Of a stretch of 5,203 nt of DNA, positions 4,490 to 5,203 are shown in pieces. Position 1 is the stretch's first letter. Each line of letters begins with the position of its first letter. The position numbers were made by a program, and so were the translations under genes. The DNA lies in the NCBI GenBank assembly GCA_900551155.1, contig URVA01000100.1:1-5203 (forward strand). The letters are read 5' to 3'. The notes beneath the pieces were generated by a model. That model was not told the DNA's origin and did not search any database. It worked only from the letters and a program-made list of their open reading frames with translations. This DNA comes from an uncultured Eggerthella sp. (GTDB lineage Bacteria > Actinomycetota > Coriobacteriia > Coriobacteriales > Eggerthellaceae).

Positions 4490-5203
4490 GTGAAAAATAT
4501 AAGCAACAAAACGCTCGTTTTAATTCTAACTATTGGTGTTTTCGGTATTCTTAATACCGAAATGGGCATCGTTGGTGTTATCCCGTATGTTTCAGAAGAA
4601 TTTGATGTATCTATTCCTGATGCGGGTCTGTTAGTAAGTGGATTTGCGCTTATTGTAGCTATTGCAGGTCCTACTATGCCTCTCTTGTTTTCGCGTATAA
4701 ATCGAAAAAAAGTGATGATGCTTTCGCTTGGTATATTTTCGATTTGCAACATTGTGTCTATTTTCGCACCAAGTTTTGAAGTGCTTTTAACAGCCCGTGT
4801 AATTCCAGCAGCATTTCATCCACTGTATGTTTCGATGGCGATGGCAATTGCGCAGCATTCTGGAGATACCCCTGAAGTATGTGCTAAAGCATCGGCTCAG
4901 GTATTCATTGGTGTTTCAGCTGGTATGGTTGTGGGTGCTCCAATTGCTGGTATGCTTGCGGACTCAATTGCTTTTCCAGCCGCAATGACATTTTTTGCAG
5001 TAGTTACTATTGCAGCTCTTTTTCTCACGGTAGTTTGTATTCCATCCATGCCTGTACAAAATCCACTTTCTTACGGCAAGCAAATTGCAGTGCTTAAGCG
5101 ACCTGTAGTGTTGGTTTCGCTACTGGCGGCAGGAAGTATTAATGCGGCGATGTTTGGTTTTTATAGCTTTTTGGCAGAATACTTAGGCACCACGGTGGGA
5201 ATG
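4490..5203 (+). CDS. MFS transporter, DHA1 (drug:proton antiporter) type, 3' truncated by window end
   Basis: The frame runs open to the right edge, giving 238 residues from GTG 4490 (241 from ATG 4481); the family is usually about 390-400 residues, so roughly six of twelve membrane spans are seen plus the start of the next. The first span (TLVLILTIGVFGILNTEMGI) is followed by GVIPYVSEEFDVS and a second span with GLLVSGFAL. SRINRKKVMMLSLG is a degenerate form of the loop 2-3 motif A of the major facilitator superfamily. LLTARVIPAAFHPLYVSMAM matches the span 4 segment typical of AraJ/YdhP-like DHA1 proteins, and a glycine-rich GVSAGMVVGAPIAGMLADS matches the span 5 motif C of antiporters. It should be an inner-membrane exporter; its substrate (drug, sugar or metabolite) cannot be told. 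It follows the small helical protein gene in one transcription unit, opposite a LysR gene that probably once controlled it. Confidence 0.9.
   Translation, partial: MKNISNKTLVLILTIGVFGILNTEMGIVGVIPYVSEEFDVSIPDAGLLVSGFALIVAIAGPTMPLLFSRINRKKVMMLSLGIFSICNIVSIFAPSFEVLLTARVIPAAFHPLYVSMAMAIAQHSGDTPEVCAKASAQVFIGVSAGMVVGAPIAGMLADSIAFPAAMTFFAVVTIAALFLTVVCIPSMPVQNPLSYGKQIAVLKRPVVLVSLLAAGSINAAMFGFYSFLAEYLGTTVGM

Noticed and set aside
4450..4752. Minus-strand open frame of 100 codons over the MFS start
   Set aside because: It is antisense to a convincing membrane-protein frame and its product has no recognisable features.

Overview
The window reads as a piece of an anaerobic bacterial chromosome with moderate GC, in the mid-40s per cent by eye. 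Start sites have strong Shine-Dalgarno sequences (AAGGAGG, AAGAAGG, GGAAGGGAG). The gene families present (a ferredoxin-nitroreductase fusion, an AmmeMemoRadiSam set with a fused LigB/AMMECR1 protein, a short 'MEFR' type LysR regulator and a DHA1-type MFS pump) fit a Gram-positive anaerobe of the Clostridia or Coriobacteriia kind. That placement is inference; no rRNA or other phylogenetic marker is present.

Layout. At 1-297 is the 3' end of an unrecognised gene. At 359-1150 is a two-[4Fe-4S] ferredoxin fused to a nitroreductase. After a 119-base gap, 1270-2754 encodes an extradiol-dioxygenase-like (LigB/Memo-like) domain fused to an AMMECR1 domain. It overlaps by 8 bases the radical SAM enzyme of the same system (2747-3643). 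These make a compact AmmeMemoRadiSam module, a conserved set whose biochemical role is still unsettled as far as I know. The ferredoxin-nitroreductase just upstream on the same strand is a plausible redox partner.

A LysR-type regulator gene (minus strand, ending convergently at about 3657-3674 and starting at 4108) appears broken. Its first 124 codons are normal, but about 100 codons of the effector domain are missing. A recognisable piece of the distal effector domain (YNLLYNAS...GIGLA) follows in another reading frame. Diverging from it, over a 153-base intergenic region with two clean inverted repeats, are a 69-residue cysteine-containing helical protein of unknown function (4262-4471) and an MFS transporter (from 4490, or 4481) that runs off the right edge. 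The regulator/intergenic palindrome/transporter order is the classic LysR-controlled efflux layout, but here the regulator has probably lost ligand sensing.

I see no tRNA, rRNA, CRISPR array, insertion sequence or attachment site. The items most worth a second look are the internally deleted LysR gene with its out-of-frame remnant, the small helical protein before the pump, the palindromes between them, and the pairing of ferredoxin-nitroreductase with the AmmeMemoRadiSam module.
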